A stretch of 64,000 bases of DNA from Anarhynchus alexandrinus (Eukaryota; Chordata; Aves; Charadriiformes; Charadriidae). The notes beneath the pieces were generated by a model that was not told the origin of the DNA, ran no database searches, and worked only from the letters and a program-made list of their open reading frames with translations. The stretch is from contig VUYV01000154.1 in NCBI GenBank assembly GCA_008711295.1, forward strand, positions 2,173,319 to 2,237,318. The letters run 5' to 3'. The translations under genes and the position numbers were made by a program. Positions 39,756 through 53,439 of the stretch are shown here, piece after piece. Every line of letters starts with the position of its first letter. Within the stretch, counting starts at the first letter, position 1.

Positions 39756-42700
39756 AGCAAGTTTCCTTTCCTTGCTGCCCTTCTGCCCTCGTGCCATGGG
39801 CTCTCCAGCACTTACATGGGCATCCCAGCACACAAACACTGTTCTCATCAATAACACTTTTAAAAAGCTCCCCAGGAGCTACTTAAAGTGTTTTATATCG
39901 TTCTCGGTTCAGATGTGCAAAGCCAAACAGGGTGAGCTTTGAAATCAAGCTTATGTTCGGCAATAATCCAGAGAAGAATTAGCAAAGACTTCAAAGTTAA
40001 ATTATCCAAGATAGCATGTCAAGCCATTGAATTTCAGTTTAGCAGCATGCCAAAATATCTCAAGATGTCTCTTATGATGTATTTCATTGTTTCTTATAAT
40101 TTGAGTAGTAGGAAAGTGATTAAAAATAAGACTGCATCCTTCTGTTTCTCTTCGATTCACTGTCTAAAAATTCAAGATGTTTAAGAAGGTATTTATACTC
40201 GTACATTTAGGCTTCTGCAGTCATTTATTTTACTATGAAGTTTGAAAGTGATTCAGTTAAGCAATTAAGGTCTAAACTAAATTGTCACACACAAAAAAGG
40301 ATATTTGCATGTGTTACTTACAGCATCCATTTCAAGCTGATTTCCCAGAGAGAAACATGGGCCTTTTGTTCCTTCCCTACATCTTTCCTAATAATTTTGA
40401 AACATTGGCTGTTTGATGGAGGAGTAGAGTTCTCGGATGTAAATGGGTCCCTATGAGTTTTGTGAAGATCTCCCTGGTAAAGAGAGAGCCTACAAGTGCC
40501 TTCAGCAGAAGAAAATACGTATTCTTGTGAGTTTTGAAAGCGGTAGCATGTGCCCCATAAACAGCTCAGCGTTTCCCGGTGGCTGAAATGGAGAGGTGTT
40601 TCCTTTTCTAAGTATAGAGCGGTTATTTTGAGGGCTTGACAGGGGAATGTAGCGTTTCATGTATCACCCACAATGTTTGAAAAAGCATTAGGATATTGAG
40701 ACTATCTGTGACAAGAAGTACAGAAATGATATAAGAGCCTGGCAGAAATGCCTGGGAAGAGTTTAAAAGAGCTCAAGAGGTTAGTTTGACCAAGCGATGA
40801 TTAATACGGTATATGTTATGCACAGTATCTGGTGGATGCATACTGCTAGGGGAGAGAAATTGGCTGCTGTTGGAAAACTGTGACAGACCTTTTCTGATTA
40901 CTCACTCTAACTGCAGGTGTTAAAAAAGCCAGGAGCTCAGTTTCTGCAGCTCTGTTAACCTGCTACAGCAAGTACAGCTCTGTAAATTCTGGAGAAGGAA
41001 CATCAGCAAGCGCCCAGGCTAGGGTGAACTGTGGTCTGGAAGGACATTTAGGTTAAAATTTTATGTGTGCATGTGGGACGTTGCTCAAAACCATTGAAGT
41101 CACTGTGAGTTTTTGCATATGCTCGGTGAGCTGTGATGCAGGCTCTTGCTGAGGTGGGGAGAAGGATGTATCCATTTTTTCAGGGAAAAGCAAATACCGT
41201 CTGCAGAAACTTCTGTTCAGCAAGAAATTCCAAAGAAAACTTTGGAGCTCAACTCTCCTGTGACATTAAGTTATGGTAATTTTAACATATTCCTTTGAAT
41301 TTTAGAAGAGACTAACGTGTTCCATAAACAGTTCAGTGTTTCTCAGTGGCAGAGAAGAGAGGTGTTTGTGATTTTGGTACTAGTGATGGGGTTTCCCTCA
41401 GAAGGAGGAGAAGGAGATCCTGACCGGGTTTGTTATAGCAACAGTGGTGACTCCAGTGGCAGCTCACAGAGGAAGAGCAGAAGAATTTGGGAAGGGTCCT
41501 GCTGGCTGCAAGACCTCGGGAAACAGCCACTCGCCCAAAGGACGTTGAAGCTGAGGTTTCCATGGTGGTATTGGTTTTGAGACATCTGCCTCAGAGAGGG
41601 TAGCAATGGTGAGAAAGTGAGAAAAGAATGAAAGAAAAGGAAATTTTTCTGATGAGTATCGGGACAGTCTTTCCCAATAGTTGAAGTTACTCTATCAATG
41701 AAGTGTGAACAGATCTGTCAGTCAAAGCTGACCAGGACAGAGAAGCAGGGAGCGATCCTGCAACTTCGGAGGAAACAATCAGAAGATTGATGGAAAAAAT
41801 GGTGCAGGAGTTTTTCTCCCCACTTCTGCCTTCTGCGATTTGAAATTGCCTCTAATGCCAAGAAGATTAGAACAGAAACTGGCCAATATTGCAGATGCAT
41901 TGGGTATGGTCGCGCGTGAGCTGTAATGGGCCATATAATGAATTTCCTCCCGAAATTTTGCAGAGTACATTTTGTATTTTAGTGGTGGAAAACCGTCTCA
42001 GGTTGATTCTTTTCTGAAGAGTAAGAATTTTCTAAGTAACATTTATCTTCAGGTTTTACCACATTTTATAAGTGGCTTTGTTCTGTTTTCTTTTCCCAAA
42101 TAGGAAAATGCACTCTGTAAAAGAAATTTCTTTCAAGATCTAGTCTGAATATAGAAACTACTTTTGTGCAAATCTGAATATAAACTTAAGAGAAGAGACA
42201 AACTAAAAAAACCTCTTGAGGTTATTACATCAATCTCAAAGTTAATAAGCTGGAAGAAAATGCATTTTAGATTTTATATTAACTTCCTTCAGACAGAGAA
42301 TCATTTTTCCTTGCACTTCAGTTTCCATCTCATTAATTTATTAATAATTAAACACCTGAAAAATAAAAGATCTGTTATTTCTTATGTAACGTCAATCTAT
42401 AGATTTCTAATTAACCAGCCTTAGAGCATGGAGAAGCAGTTCCTTCAGCAGCTACTACCAGCAAATTTCAGTCACAGAAATTGAGTTTAACTGTTTTTCT
42501 GTGCCAGAACGGAGACCAGAGGCCAACTGAGATTTTTCTTAGCACGAAGGTCACATTTAAGGTGGGAGCCTGGGAGCATCTCCCAGCATCCTGGGCCCAG
42601 GTATGTGCTCTAGGTGGATCCTGGTTTGTGGGGCGATGCATCCCGTCCTCTGCTGGTTGGAAAACCTGAGAGCATGGACGGGGAAGGATCCGCCTGTGCT

Positions 42701-45635
42701 CCCAGCCTGGCGATGGGAGATGCTGCGATGTTGTGTGCCAGGAGGTTAGCAATGGCATGGATACATTGCTCTAGCCTTGGAGATCTCGCAAGCTCTGGAG
42801 CTCACAGGTGAGACGAACAGCAGAAAGCGACGTGAAAGCATTCGGAGGGGGAAAATGTGCTTTAGGGCACAGAAGGAGGCTGTGGTGGTGTCAAAAAAGA
42901 AACGTACAATTTTCAAAACCTAGTTTTGCCTGTTTCTGAAATGAAGCCGTCTTCCCAGCCACTCTCCAACACTTCAGAAATCTCCTGTGGTTTGCTGGCA
43001 GACAAGTTGTTAAAGATATATTTCATCTCATGATCCTGCAAACGCTTTGGGATGTAACTTTCCCCCCATAAATAATCCCCTACACAGGGCACTGAGAATC
43101 ACATTCTCAAACTATAGCTCCTGATGCACCAAGTGCCTCAGTCTATGGAAAATATCCCTAGAAACTCTTTCCCGGTTGATCAATATGTTCTTTCAGAGTA
43201 ATTTAAAAAAAAAATATTTCCTGGCTAGTAATTGAAAGGACAGCTGTGTGTATAGGGTGAAACTGCAAAAGCTCTTCGACAATCTCAGATTCTGCCTGCT
43301 AGAGCGGTGCTGAGGCTCCTCCTGTGGGGATCGCGGAGAAATACAAATGATGAAAATACTGGAAGCAAGTAGAAAAAGCGGCTGAGGAGCAGGAGGAGGA
43401 ACATGGACAGACCGGTGAAGGATGAAAGTCTTAGCAATGAATCATATGACATCCCTGCCAAAAGTATAAAACAAAATCGGTATCTGTCCTCCCCTTGCAT
43501 AAAAGCTTAGAAATTGCTGCTTTGTTTCTGAGTAACTTTCCTCCTCTGTAATTTTTTTTTTTTTGAAGCAGTGGCACCAATTCAGGCTGAAATCAGGGTC
43601 CTATGGTTTTGTTGGTTTTTTTTTTCAGGGAAGCCCAGGCAGGTTAATGATGGTGTTGGAGCTCTAGGAAAGCCCTGGCATCCCAGGGTTTAGGCTTCAC
43701 TGCTTTACGGAGAGCAGCACACCATCGCTCTGCTGAGGCTCAGATGTAACTCCTGCCACCTTTTCTGGGAATTCACCTACTCTGTCCTCCCGTAGAGGAC
43801 ATACAGCCTTGTAACCGTCTTTCCCCGCTCTTAGTTAACACTTCTCTGAAGTCCAAGGGGAGGTTTGCACAGTTACCAATGACACCTGTGCAATGAAGCT
43901 CTGCAAAATTGGCTCTTCTCAATATGGTCAAAAAACCCAGGACATGGATTTATTTGTTAGATAAACCCAGTAACGACAGTGGTGACCCTGTTCCAGATTG
44001 GGATTTATCATGAGAGTGGAATTAAATGTCCACTATAGCCCAACAAAATGTGTCGGGGTCTGTTCTGCTTCATGCGCTCCCACAGCCAGCGTCAGCCCTG
44101 CTGGGGACCAAGCAGTGATGGGGATATGATGTGCTGGAGGTGGGCCTGAGCACGCACATCCAATCTGGCCCTGCCTGAACTTCTGTTTAGGAGGTTCAGA
44201 GCCAGGAATAAAACTTGCAGAGGCACATCTGTGCAGGGATGGAGAGATAAGGGCCAAATGCTAAGAGGGACTTGGGCATCCAAAATGACACTTAGCTGGA
44301 ATATAAATATTGACATCCAAAGCTGTCATCATGAAGACTTTCACTCAGCTGCTGCCATCCTTGAGGGTGGGAAGAGCTTCTTAATTTGCCTGTTATTTGC
44401 TCCAGTCTCTGAACAGTAATGAGCAACTCGGCACTAACTCAATTAGCCGAATTATCAAATCCTTCCTCTGCCGAGCCCTGGAGGAGCTCGGTTTGGCAGC
44501 CAGACTCCGGCAGACTTAACATGCACCAACATGGTGAGGTCCAACAGCAAATGGAGCTGCAGCCTCTGCTCTTTTCAGCCTCCTGCCCCAGGCGATGGTG
44601 CCAGGCTGTGACCTCCACCCTTTCCCATAGCGGCTTCAAGGCTGGGTACCCTTCTAGACACTGGTGGTGGGGCCTTGAATCCCCCCTGGAAAAAATACCA
44701 GGGGAATGCCTGAACCAGCAGTAATGCCTAGTTTCAGTATCTGCTTTTTTCTTCCCCCCTTTTTTTTTTCTTTTTGTTTTCTGTATTTCCAAAGCCACAG
44801 ATACATTTCTCTTTCAAAATATATGAAGTCATGGGGGGAAATGGTGAACCTTTCTACGAAACATAACGCTGATTCCATAGGACTGCAACGTAAGCTTACT
44901 TAATACATTACTTTCCCTTTTCTGTCATAGGGGGGATTTTTGTGAAGCTTTATTCCACTTCTAAACTTGTAAAAAGATATAAAAAATCAGAGAGTAAATG
45001 CATCATCTGTGCTTTGTGGGCAACTCACATTTACAAAGCAATGGCAAAATCTCGTCTGAAATTCCATATACTTAAATTTCACTTTCACACATCTTACAAT
45101 GCTTAATTTCTCTGCATTTATGCTCTGGGCCAGCCAATTTAGCTCAGCATCAGAGGAAGTCAAGAGCCCAAGAGACGAATTTTAATTAGAAGGCAATCAA
45201 ACCACCAGATGGCTCCCTGATGTCTTAAATCTCCACTTGGGTGAAATAAATTGACTTTTCTTGAAAACAGTGCTAGAGTAAATTTTATACAATGCCCCAA
45301 AGCTGAAACATAAAGTAGTTTTGCATAGTTGTGAGGATAATTTGTAGACTCTGAGGCATTCGTCGGAGTGTTTTATTTCTTTAATAAAAAGCATTAATGT
45401 CTGAATCACTGGTTGCTTTAGCAGTGTGCCCCGTGATCTGTTCTCAGTATGGCTTTTGTTTAAAAATATTTTTAACGTCTGGGTTTAGCAGTACCAAATT
45501 ACAGAAAATAAACAAAAAAATAAATTAATTCTTCCCACTTCTCAGTTTCAGTGTTGTGCCCCTTATGAGAGCGGTGGCAGTTTGTGGTGTGAACCCCCCC
45601 AGCGCTGGTGGAGGTGGGATAGGTATTTCCCAAGT
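39756..45635 (+). other. Intron 3 segment without recognised genes
   Basis: Intronic sequence with T13 at 43552-43564 and T10 at 43616-43625. A weak MIR-like string near 43.07 kb was too poor to call. No gene was recognised. Confidence 0.75.
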
Positions 45636-45639
45636 GGGG

Positions 45640-45760
45640 CAATGAGGGCAGGGGGACAAGGTGACCTCCCAAAGTCAGCGAGCTATGAGTAGAGGTGGAG
45701 CATGGTACAGAAGCAGGGTTGTGAGATAAACTCTGAGCATCACCATTACCCTAAACCAGG
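45640..45760 (-). repeat. Possible MIR-like SINE relic, antisense
   Basis: The + strand AAGGTGACCTCCCAAAGTCA, GCGAGCTATGAGTAGAGGTG, GAGC and then a CAGGGTTGTGAG stretch follows the reverse complement of the MIR core ('aagtgacttgcccaaggtcacacagctagtgagtggcagagc'). The order and spacing are right, but divergence is high and the B-box half is degraded. Confidence 0.45.
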
Positions 45761-48365
45761 AGAGGCCAGAAGGAGGAAACCTTCATCAGAGTGGAAGGGG
45801 AGAGCAGCGTGGCAGAGAGGAGACCTGGGGGGGTCTGTAATACCCGACTCACTGCATTGACACCTGCTGAAATCACTTGTGTGTATTTTTTTCTAGGTAG
45901 TTGCAGTTGTCTTTCCCTGCAGCCGGAGTCCTTCGCGGAGTATCTGTGGGATCACATCTTCCTCCCATGTCCCATCTGTTGCTCGAGGACCGTAGGGCCA
46001 AATTCAAAGCCTCTTTGTAGTCAGGGGAGATAATGCCCGTGGACTGCAGTGATTCAGACCTCAGCATCTCACTGCTCTTTTCAGTATGAATATTGAAATT
46101 TGCCATCTTGCCTTGGGTTGATGGCTCGTGTGCCGGTGTGGAGCCGGTGCCAGCAGAGCTGCATCCTTCTGCTCCAGAGCTGCTGCCCTGCAGGGTTTGC
46201 ATCTGCTGCTACAGGAGGGAATATCCTAAAACACGGCTGACTCTTAGGCAGTGGCTTCAGCTGCCGTATCTGATTTGGCAGCTTACTCTGAGTTTCTAAA
46301 TGATCTACTTTTTTGTGCCTATAAATAACGAAGGCAGCAAAAATCGTGACTATTGTTGCGCTGTCTGTCTCTGGAGCAAACCCAGTCTTGTGATCTAACT
46401 GCTCCACCAAGGAGCTGCTGCTTTTTTGCACACTCTCTATATATTGCATCTCAACCTGATCTCCTGCCTTGTGCTGCAAGGGGGTCCTGGTGTCAAGGTG
46501 ACCAAGGGGAATGCTGCACAAAGCTGTGGGTCCCAGGGTGGGGGCTACACTGCAGGGACAACCCAGTTGCAGCTGCAATGCCATTATCTTGTCCACATCA
46601 CTGGGCCAGGTTTGTGGTGGTGCCTGCATCGTCTGTATGGGACGTGCACACCACGGTCATGCGATGGACGCATCAGACTGTCTAAAACCCTACACCTGGA
46701 GTTTCTTGTGCAGGACCCTAGGCAGCTGGGAAGTCTGTTCTTGCAAGCAGACATGTTTTGGTATGTGTTTATTATTCTACAACAATATTGTCAGTCAGTC
46801 ATATTGTCAATACCTGCTTGAATCCAGAGACATTGCTGTGTGGGGGACGTGTTACTTAATTAACATCTTCTTTCTGCTAGGTGACCATGTCCTTAAGGAA
46901 GCTGAACCATAAAAAAAATTGTAATAATGCAGCTTGGTTTTGCAGCTTCAAATAGGGCTTTGGTCAGCTCTGAAAGTCAAGTTCAGCTGGTTTTGTGGCT
47001 CAGCCTTCAGCCTCGGGAGCTCTGGGATGTCCGGCGTTGCCTTGTGGGAGGGTTGGGCACTTCCAGCCTCAGCGCTCAGGTGGCGACACTGAACATGGGT
47101 GCTTGAGGTAGGACACTGCAGCACAACAACAACAATTATAAAAACCCCAGAAAATCATAAAAATATCAGCTCCATTTTTCCCAATAAATAGTTTATTTTA
47201 ACTGAGTGTTATACAGGGGTGCTTTTAACATACTGGAATAGCACTTTTAAAAAAAAAGCACTTTAACAAGGGGGTTTCAGCCTGGTGCTTAACAGCTACA
47301 AGTGGGGGAAACATTTGGCATTTCTGTTTTCCTAACCCCCTGAGAACACAGCAGCAAGATTCCTCTTAATTGAACCCTTAAACTTTTAATGCAGTCCCTG
47401 GACTGATATCCATTTGCCATATGTTTTACTTAGCTGTTAAATGGTTGACTAAGGCCTTTACTTGGCCTGTTAAACTGAATTGATGACATTTTAATATTGC
47501 ACAGGGAATACCACAGCCAAATAGAAAACAGACATCTGTGGCGCTGAGACGGGTCAATCCTGGCACTGGGCTGAGGAGCCGGACCAGGGAGCTGAGTTCT
47601 TGCAACCGGAGCAGCATAAATAACATGGCAAGAGCAGGAGCGCGTTTTCAGCAGTGGCTTTGGATGTTCGTACCTGGTTATAACTCATTATTTAAGGGCT
47701 GTCTAAAAGCACTTTATAAATCATCAGCGTGAAATGTGTTTTCCATACTGGTCTGTAACAAACGGCTACAGTGAATGGCTTCTTCCACTGCGTAAATACA
47801 CCTGGGTTGCCTGCTGGAGAGGTGGACACGCTCTCCCTCTGCAAGACCGAACTTGGCTTGGCAATTTTTCAGCTAGTTATGAAAGACACGGGCTAAGATT
47901 ACCGTCTACTAAAAGCAGGACAGGATGAACATTTTCCTTAAAGGGACGAATTTGGCTCCCTACAAAGGTTAAGGGAACAATTGACATTCATTTTAATGGA
48001 CGCCGTTACTGCTCCGTGACATTAGCATCAATAGGGCAGTCACAGTGCTGAGTAAGTGTTACGGTGCTGAGGGAGTCTTGAGTTATTTTCTGAGAGGTGG
48101 AACATTTTCAGAAGGAGGTATGGAGAACACCCTGTGGTTTAGGGCACTTTCCAAGAGTTGGAGCTATTGGCTTGAATGTCTCTCTCCTCTCTCTTCCAGC
48201 TGGAGCATGGAGAGGAGTTTGTGCTCCATGCCCTGAGAGCTTTGCTGCTCGCAGTTGGCTGCATGGTGGGTCTTGACCTGTTGGCAGTGGTGGTACCCAG
48301 GTTATCCGAAGCATGCATTTGGTCATAGATGCCTAATTTCCCCTCAAGGCACCTAAGTCCCTTTT
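45761..48365 (+). other. Intron 3 segment without recognised genes
   Basis: Contains a 182-codon antisense open frame (46081-46629) overlapped by others on the + strand. None shows a motif, signal peptide or family resemblance, and such lengths are expected a few times by chance in 64 kb. No repeat was recognised. Confidence 0.7.
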
Positions 48366-48482
48366 TAAATTCATCCTTTGGTGACTTGCCTGAGGTTGCG
48401 GAGGAAATTGGTGACAGAGCAAAGGTTAAACGCCGCTCCCCTGACTTGATGCTCTTGCCTTGGCCGTGCTTTCATGTTTGCA
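48366..48482 (-). repeat. MIR-like SINE relic, antisense
   Basis: The + strand reads TGGTGACTTGCCTGAGGTTG, then GGAAATTGGTGACAGAGC, then CTCCCCTGACTTGATGCTCT and GGCCGTGC. This tracks the reverse complement of the MIR core ('gtgacttgcccaaggtcac', 'ggaagtcggtggcagagc') and then its tRNA-like end ('ctgactccagtgctctaaccactaggccatgc'). It is the second-best SINE match in the window after the one at 16.9 kb. Confidence 0.58.
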
Positions 48483-51400
48483 GGGGAGTGCGAGGGTCCC
48501 GCATGTCTCGCACCTCCCTGCCCGCTGGCATGAGGGACCTGGGGAGAAGAATTGTGGGGCTGTGTGGCAGCACTCACGTTGTGAGTGTCGGATGTAATTA
48601 CTGCGGTGATATTCATTTCTTTGCCATATCTGGTGTTAGCGAGACCTTGCTTGGTGTGCAGACAACCAAAAATTGCCTGATCAGCAGACATCAGACCATC
48701 TAGCTGTGGATATTTAAACTCTTAGCACTTTCCTTTGATCTCTTCCTTAGGACCAGCATAATAGCAGTTCGGTGATTTGGCTTAGGGAGACTCAGTGCCT
48801 CCCTGGCAGTGTCCCGACTGAGTGCACTGATTTTTAATAGTTTCCTCTGTTTTCAACTTCGGAATTGCTCTCCTGCAGACAACCAGTTGCACAGCTATTT
48901 TTGCCCTAATGCTTGTGCACCAGTGTGCAGGCTCTGAGGTGCTGGGAGTCAACCGCTTGACAAAAGCAGGTATCCTGCAAAAGCTCCCTTGTGGTATACA
49001 CACATACAAGGCACAGACTTCTTAAAAGCTAAAATAAGGGCATTCTTCAGCTGAGGGCATTGGGCAGGCTCTGTGATGCTCAGATCTCACCTGTACTGGA
49101 CAGTGACTGGAGTAGCTCCTGTAGATAAGTTTCCTATAGATATGGTTTGTGCCAGAATAACAGTCACTTCAGACTAATTGCTCTGCTATGTAAATCACAT
49201 CACGACCTTGCCTTCATAATCTTAGGGTGATTGCTGGTCGCACTGGCTGTGGACTTGCTTCCTTGCCAAGCCCCAAATTAACTTCATTTGGGTGAAATCC
49301 TCCACTGCTGTAATCAGTGCAACACCACTGGCATGTCTGGATCTGTCCCACTCAGGGTTTGCCCATCACTCGTCAGATGCTATTACCAAGTGCAAGGACA
49401 CTCGGGATCGCTGTGCGGGGTTTGTGAGCCCTGCAGCTGAACTCTGTGTTTCATTTTTGTCCATGAGCTTTTGCAATGTGCTCTGACTACCATATTAGCA
49501 AAAAAAAAAAAAACCCAAACCCTAAGTATCCTTCTGTTTTCTAAACTCCCCAGTGTTGTTAGTGTATCAATCACACAGCCCAGGAACACAGGAAGGGCTA
49601 TATTTGCTAGATTATTGTTTGGGTTTGGTCTCATCATTAGTTTTGGTTTGGGATGGAGGAGGAGCTTTGGATTTTAATTTTCACATAACTGTGTTTATAA
49701 CATATGCAACAGATGCTGAGGAGCCAGGATTGGCTCTTAGGAGTACCCCTGTAAAATGTGAAAGGAAGATTAAAATCTTACTTTTTTAAGTCACAGCTGA
49801 ATCCATTAAATGAGGAGGTCGTTGTTTTGTCAGCCGGATTGCCCAGGATTTTATCAGATCCTATACTGTCCAAATTAAGTAGATGATAGCAATTAAATGG
49901 TAACACCAAGCATTCCCTCTGGGGCGTGACGAGCTGCTACGGTGGCAGCTCAGACCAGCTCAGCATCCTGCCCATCAGCACAACACTTCGCATCCCTCAG
50001 AGGTGGAATAAGTTCCCAAACCACATGTGTTGGCTTATACCTCATCCGTGGCCAGCAGGCCTGGCAGAAAGTGGGCTCTTGGGGTCATCTCCTGCTGTGG
50101 GCCCCCCCGGGAGCAGCAGGGCTAAGCTGTGAGGGGCAGTTCCATGGATGTAATCTGAAGCTGGCGCAGTTTTACAGCTTGTATTTTTTGCCGGCTTGCT
50201 CATGAATGGGATTTTATAGGGCAGTTTAAGTATGAAATGTGAAACGTGGGGGAATTATATCCTTTATGGTGCCCAGGAGGTAGAGCTCAAAGATGAACTG
50301 TGCACAGTGCGTGGCAAATAGTAGGAGGCAGAAAGTTTTCTTTGAGGCTTTGGGGTAGTCCTGTTGGATGCCTTGAAGGCTGGGAGGCTTGGGGGAAATG
50401 AGGACCATGTCCTTACTCTTTGCCCACTCTGCTTTGGGGTGGAGATTCTCAGGAGCTGCCTTTGGGGTGCTACTCCTGGGAGGGGTTTTTTATGGTGCTG
50501 TCATGTGGGATGGACAGGAGTGTCACTGTGCCCTGCCCCAGCACCACTGCCACCCTCGCACCAATGGTCTGACCTTGAGAAGATGACCCAGGTGTTTGCT
50601 GTGGGGTAAAGAAGAGTCTTTGAACTGTGCTGTATTGGACTTTTCGTGTAGCTCCCACAGATTACTGCATCTGAGAGAATCTGGTTGAGCTTTTCTCAAA
50701 TTTTCCAGCCAAGTTTGATTATTTGCTGTATCAATTATGGTTTTGCTTTTTCCAAACATCAGCTTTTACAGTTTGTCACTTATTCACCTGTTGAAAGATA
50801 TTACGGAAGTAGAGTGATGGTAACACACATTCCTAAAATACTGAGCATGAACTGTAAGGATTTGCTTTTTGGCATTGATATGCTCTTCTGTCTTGAAAAT
50901 AAAATTACTGTGGAGCTACTTGTGTTGATTAATGAAGAATTAGCCGGAGACTTTCATTTTCTGTGTCAAGGAAACTGTAAAATGTTAGAATAGAGAGCAG
51001 CCTTGGAGCAGTAACGTATAAGTGGATATTAAAAATCTCTCCCAAGGCCATGGGACAGTCCCAGTAAAAACCAGAATGTCTGGCAGTCAGCCAGCCTGGT
51101 TTGTTAAGACACAGAAGCAAATAAACCTTTAAAACTAACAGATACATAAAACCTTCCCTCTTTTGCTGGAGTCCTCATTATTAGCATGAACATGTGTCTG
51201 TTTTCATCTGCATGATTAGATTCTTGGAAGTCGTCTCCGTGATGAATTGATGATTTCCATTAGAAACATCTCAATGGCCTGGACTAAATCAGCCACCAGT
51301 AAGGCAATAATTGAAGAATTATTAAAATAAGCCCTGGGGCACATTTGTTTTAGGTAGGATATTCTGGAAACTTTCTCTTTTGTGTACTATGCTCCTACTA

Positions 51401-53139
51401 TATCTTTCAACAAATACTTTCCCTCCAGAAAGGGTGGGTGTTTTTTTTTCTTTCAAAAGGTAGTAAATTCAGCAGTTGCACAGCTAAAACCAGTAAATCT
51501 GTGGCTGTGGCACCTGGTTTTGGTGCTGGGCAGCCAACACGGACTGAGCAAGCACAGGGTGTTGGCAGGATCATCCTTTCTCTCCTCTCCATGCCCAGCT
51601 GGTTTCACTCGTGGTTTCCCAGCATTTTTGGAGGCTGTACTTTCTGCTGGCCAGTTTTGCTTGGTTGCTTCATTGGCTGCTGGTGGCACCTCATTCTTCC
51701 CATCTCTCACGGGGGTGCTATGGACAGCATCTTCTTGGGGAGCTCATCCCACGGTGGTTGAAGAGCAGAAGTCACATGAGTGTTTGTGGTTCACATGCCC
51801 GACTTCTGGGGGTTTTTTTGAGAATATCAAGAATTAGGACCAGATGCCTTTTTTTCTCTCTCTCTTTTTTTTTTTTAAGAAAGTGCCTCTTTTGTACATC
51901 ATAAATCTTCCCTCGAGGCCGTGAGAGAATATCTGTGCTGCCCACCCTCCAGCCAAACCACAATAAATCAACGGGTCTTCCTGGCCCCTGCCGTGCCTTA
52001 TCTGTGCAAAGGGCGCAGCTTGGAAATCAGCTGTTGCTAATGGGAGAAGGCAGCTGGTGATCTGCAAATAAACACGAAGTCGCGAGTGCTGTTCTTGGCC
52101 CGTCAGCACTGCACGAGCAGCATCATGAATCACCTCCACTCAGGGGCTTCCTTCACGGAGCTGGAAAAGAATGGGTAATGTGAAAAATTGCAATTAATAG
52201 GGCAGATGAGAGGAAAGTCTCAGGTGGGACACAGCAAGGTGTGCTCAGCATCATGGATTGCAGTGGGGTTGGAGCGGTGGGATTCAGACCAGTGTGCTTG
52301 CCATAAACTGCTTTTAACAGCTTTGCTCTGGTTGTGTACGCCACTCATCCTCTCTCACCATGGACTGTGTCCACTCTTCCCTCTTCAGAGGTCACTGGGC
52401 AAGAGATTAATCAACCTGCGTACAATCCTGAGGTTTCCAAATTCAATTCCTGTTCCTCCTGATTCTTTCAATGACATTACAAGTGCCGTTGCAGCTCCGG
52501 TTGAAACGGAATTTACTGGCTAAAGATATATTACTGTTCTAAATGGTCACAGAAGTTTTATTTAGCTGAGACAGCATCCAAACTATAAGAATTCAGTTTG
52601 ATGTCTCTCTACACCACTGAAAATTGAAGAAATTCACTCTCCACTGTGAAAAATGGGCATATTTTGATTGAACAGTGATGAGATAAACATCATGAGATGT
52701 AGCAGAGTCAACAAACGGTGTTCAGAAGAGAGTGGTAATTGGAAACTCTATATTCTGTTTAGATTATATTTGATTTAATATTGAAATACAGATACTAAGT
52801 ACTGGTCCATATCCTGTCCAGGAACGGCCACATCATTATCGATGCAGATGTAAGTGAAGATACTTAACATGGTAATTTAAGTTTCCAAATGGAGGACTGG
52901 AAATGAGCATCGCTGTATATGCACTCAGCTTCTAGTCAGCTCTTCACAAAGGCTATGAAAGTAGATGTTGAGTATCATTTTTTTTGAGAGAAACATCAGC
53001 CAGAAGCAGGAAAAATGAAGTTACCAAAGCCTGAAAAGAGTACGGCTGCTTTAATATAGCTAGAGAGTCTGCAGTCTGTGTGAAAGGGATCCAATGACAG
53101 GACATCAGAAATTATCATTGGAAAAAACCTCAATGTAAT
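48483..53139 (+). other. Intron 3 segment without recognised genes
   Basis: Intronic sequence with A14 at 49500-49513 and a pyrimidine tract with T12 at 51865-51876. No gene, RNA or transposon was recognised. Confidence 0.75.
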
Positions 53140-53342
53140 TAGTCAGTGGGTGTAATTAACCACTGGACAAAGCAGACAAGGGATTAGTGGTATCTTCTAA
53201 GTCAAGTCTGGCTACACCGCTAAACGATAGTCTTTTGTTCAGCCAGGAGCTATGGATCTGAGGCAAAAATTGTACAGTCTTTGTTTTGTCTGGGGTCAGA
53301 TTAGATTATCATAATGGCTTTAAAATCTATGAATCTGTCATA
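53140..53342 (+). mobile_element. Ancient CR1 LINE 3' end, sense
   Basis: TAATTAACCACTGGACAAAG and AAGTCAAGTCTGGC are followed by AGCCAGGAGCTATGGATCTG and GAGGCAAAAATTGTACAG. GGGGTCAGATTAGATTATCA, TAATGG and TTAAAATCTATGAATCTG come last. This follows the end of an amniote-type CR1 (as abundant in turtles and crocodilians), finishing in the 'aaaatctatgaatctatg' terminus. It is diverged and 5'-truncated. Confidence 0.8.
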
Positions 53343-53439
53343 TTGATTTTAAGTGAGTGAATCAAAAGACTCCCTTAATGTAGGTATGCACATTCAGACC
53401 AGAGTTGAGTGAATAATTCAATAATTAATTTGATGAGCA

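Noticed and set aside
39296..39886. + strand open frame of 196 codons
   Set aside because: It lies in the GC/CpG-rich patch, where stop codons are rare. The composition is low in hydrophobic core patterning and resembles no protein.
43060..43125. MIR-like words (AATAATCCCCTACACAGGGCAC)
   Set aside because: Only the 3' portion fits loosely. No core or B box is present, so similarity is below what I would call.
46081..46629. Antisense open frame of 182 codons
   Set aside because: No recognisable domain, and overlapped by equally long frames on the other strand, a sign of chance openness in mixed-composition DNA.
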